This document shows, piece by piece, positions 5,463 to 7,120 of a stretch of 7,120 bases of DNA; position 1 is the stretch's first letter; each line of letters begins with the position of its first letter. The position numbers were made by a program, and so were the translations under genes. Where the stretch lies: NCBI GenBank assembly GCA_041591635.1, contig JBFHRO010000167.1:1-7120 (forward strand), read 5' to 3'. Below the pieces are notes generated by a model that searched no databases, was not told the DNA's origin, and saw nothing but the letters and a program-made list of their open reading frames with translations. This stretch comes from JACKOD01 sp041591635 (GTDB lineage: Bacteria; Pseudomonadota; Gammaproteobacteria; Pseudomonadales; Oleiphilaceae).

Positions 5463-7120
5463 GTGGCTAATTTTAACAAAAGCATCCTCGCAACCTGGCT
5501 ACTGGTCTTAGGCGCCGGCGTTACACACACACCGGCAATGGCCAACACGGGCACCGCGTTTGCAGCCGGGGTCAGCCTCGGCAATGTGCAAAACACGTCC
5601 CTCAAGGAAATCTCCGGCTGTGTCGCCGGCCGCGTCAACCCTAACGCCTTCTGGGTACATAACGACTCCGGCGATTCGGCGCGCGTTTTCGCCCTCGACC
5701 GCACCGGTAAACACCTGGGGGTGTTCAACCTCTCTGGCGCCTCAGCCCGGGATTACGAAGATATCGCCATGGGCCCGGGCCCGGTGGCCGGCAAAAACTA
5801 CCTTTATGTGGGCGACATTGGTGACAACGGCCGCAGCCGCAGCGATGTGCAGGTCTATCGTCTGGCCGAGCCGGCCATTGGCAGCGCCAGCACCACCCAG
5901 GGCGTCGAAAAAATTGTGCTGCGCTATCCCGATGGCGCCAACAACGCTGAAACCCTGATGGTGGACCCCTGGAATGGCGATCTGTACATCGCCACCAAAG
6001 ATACTTCGGGCAAGCTGTTTCGCTTCAAGGCCCCGTTCAAGTCGGGCCAGACCTACACCGGCGAACGGGTTGGCACCCTGGGTATCGAGGGGCTGACGGG
6101 GGGCGATATTGCAGTCGATGGCCGGCGCATTCTCATGTCAACCAACCAGGCGCAAACCGGCTCACCGCGCTTTTTTCTCTGGCTGCGCAACGCCGGAGAA
6201 TCGGTAGCCTCGGCCCTGGCACGCAAGCCGGTGCAACTGTCCGCCGTCTCAGGTCAGCTGGAAGCCGTTTGCTGGGATAATGCCGGTGTCGACTTCCATG
6301 CCGTTACCGAAGGCTCCAGCCGTCCCTTCTACTACTTCAAAAGCCTCGACAGCAACGGCAGTGGAACCAACCCGGACACAGATACCGGAGCAGGTTCGGA
6401 CAGCGGCCAGGGCGATACCCTAGCCTCGGGTAAAGAACTTGGCACGGGTCAAAGCCTGCACGCGACCAACGGCAATTACCGCCTGACATTGCAAAGCGAT
6501 GGCAACCTGGTGCTCTACACCAAGGCGGGCAAAGCACTCTGGTCGACCAAAACCAACGGCAAAGGCGCCACCCGCTTTATTCTGCAAGGCGATGGCAACC
6601 TGGTATTGCGCAATGCGGCCGGCACCTCCGTGTGGGCCAGCGGCACCCAGGGCAAGGGTGGCGTAAAACTGGTGTTGCAAAACGATGGCAACCTGGTTCT
6701 GCTCAACAGTAGCGGCAAAACCCTGTGGGCTACCAATACCGGTGACGGCACCACGGCCGGCGGTGGTGGCGGTGGTGACGACACTGGCGGAGGCAGCAGC
6801 ACAGGCGGCGTCAAAATCGCCTTTATCGGCGATACCGGCTATGGCAGCAACTTCCAGAAAGTGCTTAACCTGATCAAGAGCGAAAAAGCCGAGCTGACGA
6901 TTGTTGCCGGTGACACTTCCTACAGCCGCAACGGTGACGATGACTGGGATGCCATGGTGCGCAATACCCTTGGCGGTAACGATCCAGCCATTGTGGTAGC
7001 CGGCAATCACGACTACGAAGACAGCCGTTTTACAGATGTCCGCTCTTTTGGCCAGAACCGGCTTAACCGCCAATCGGCAGTGAAGTGCTCCGGTGCTTAC
7101 GCTGAAAAAATGACCTGCAG
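5463..7120 (+). CDS. Secreted multidomain protein: propeller-like domain, bulb-type lectin, purple-acid-phosphatase-like metallophosphoesterase (3' partial)
   Basis: The frame is open for 552 codons and leaves the window without a stop. Residues 1-27 form a signal peptide (MANFNKSILA start, likely cleavage after AMA). Residues about 36-295 form a propeller-like domain with HNDSGD (66-71), DYEDIAMGPGP (97-107) and YVGDIGDN (115-122), and five repeats beginning near E49, E99, E163, G214 and E267. A Gly/Asp/Thr linker spans about 297-318. Residues about 319-427 form a bulb-type (GNA-like) lectin with QSDGNLVLY, QGDGNLVLR and QNDGNLVLL spaced exactly 31 residues apart. A Gly-rich linker (about 428-449) leads to the metallophosphoesterase: GDTG (456-459), GDTSY (483-487) and GNHD (514-517). 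The last His ligands lie beyond 7120. The GTG at 5463 is chosen because it gives a clean signal peptide with weak GAGAG 9 nt upstream; the in-frame ATG at 5409 has no ribosome site. Likely an exported phosphoesterase targeted to glycans. Substrate unknown. Confidence 0.9.
   Translation, partial: MANFNKSILATWLLVLGAGVTHTPAMANTGTAFAAGVSLGNVQNTSLKEISGCVAGRVNPNAFWVHNDSGDSARVFALDRTGKHLGVFNLSGASARDYEDIAMGPGPVAGKNYLYVGDIGDNGRSRSDVQVYRLAEPAIGSASTTQGVEKIVLRYPDGANNAETLMVDPWNGDLYIATKDTSGKLFRFKAPFKSGQTYTGERVGTLGIEGLTGGDIAVDGRRILMSTNQAQTGSPRFFLWLRNAGESVASALARKPVQLSAVSGQLEAVCWDNAGVDFHAVTEGSSRPFYYFKSLDSNGSGTNPDTDTGAGSDSGQGDTLASGKELGTGQSLHATNGNYRLTLQSDGNLVLYTKAGKALWSTKTNGKGATRFILQGDGNLVLRNAAGTSVWASGTQGKGGVKLVLQNDGNLVLLNSSGKTLWATNTGDGTTAGGGGGGDDTGGGSSTGGVKIAFIGDTGYGSNFQKVLNLIKSEKAELTIVAGDTSYSRNGDDDWDAMVRNTLGGNDPAIVVAGNHDYEDSRFTDVRSFGQNRLNRQSAVKCSGAYAEKMTC
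6498..6697 (+). repeat. Three 93-bp tandem units encoding the lectin repeats
   Basis: An identical 14-base core, GATGGCAACCTGGT, occurs at 6498-6511, 6591-6604 and 6684-6697, exactly 93 bp apart. Each core encodes DGNLV within the lectin's mannose-site motif. The flanking bases of each unit have diverged, so the identity is limited to the codons of the binding motif. This is the expected three-fold repeat of a beta-prism II fold. Confidence 0.85.

Noticed and set aside
6420..7073. A 217-residue minus-strand ORF and other antisense ORFs beneath the lectin-phosphatase gene
   Set aside because: The plus-strand frame has a signal peptide and clear domain motifs. The antisense product is low-complexity Ala/Val/Gly-rich text produced by repetitive coding, with no recognisable domain.

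Overview
The window looks like a chromosomal segment of a Gram-negative, probably gammaproteobacterial, heterotroph. The evidence is an RND efflux pump, an OmpA-type peptidoglycan-anchored protein with a Sec signal peptide, a proteobacterial-type FabI, and a large secreted multidomain protein with Gly/Ser/Asp-rich linkers. Such linkers are familiar from polysaccharide-degrading marine or soil groups such as the Cellvibrionales, but that placement is inference from style. GC content is fairly high by eye. I saw no RNA genes, insertion sequences, CRISPR arrays or clear terminators.

Layout. Positions 3-2876 (+) hold the 3' nine-tenths of an RND (HAE1-type) inner-membrane efflux transporter whose start lies before the window. 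It runs tail-to-tail into, and overlaps by 11 bp, a FabI-type enoyl-ACP reductase gene (2866-3651, -). Behind fabI on the same strand, 53 bp away, is a 492-residue secreted protein (3705-5183, -). It has two copies of a roughly 160-residue Cys-x4-Cys module, reminiscent of DUF4892, and a C-terminal OmpA domain. The two minus-strand genes may be co-transcribed. A 279-bp divergent intergenic region (5184-5462) follows.

From 5463 (GTG) to the right edge, a plus-strand reading frame stays open without a stop (552 codons visible). It encodes a signal peptide, a propeller-like domain with five visible repeats, a Gly/Asp/Thr linker, a bulb-type (GNA-like) lectin domain of three exact 31-residue repeats, a Gly-rich linker, and the start of a metallophosphoesterase with purple-acid-phosphatase-style motifs. 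This is the most unusual object here: apparently an exported, carbohydrate-targeted phosphoesterase, cut off before its last metal ligands.

The genes do not form one obvious pathway. Efflux pump, lipid-synthesis reductase and OmpA-like protein are envelope functions that happen to be adjacent. The lectin-phosphatase gene is transcribed away from them and is probably its own unit.
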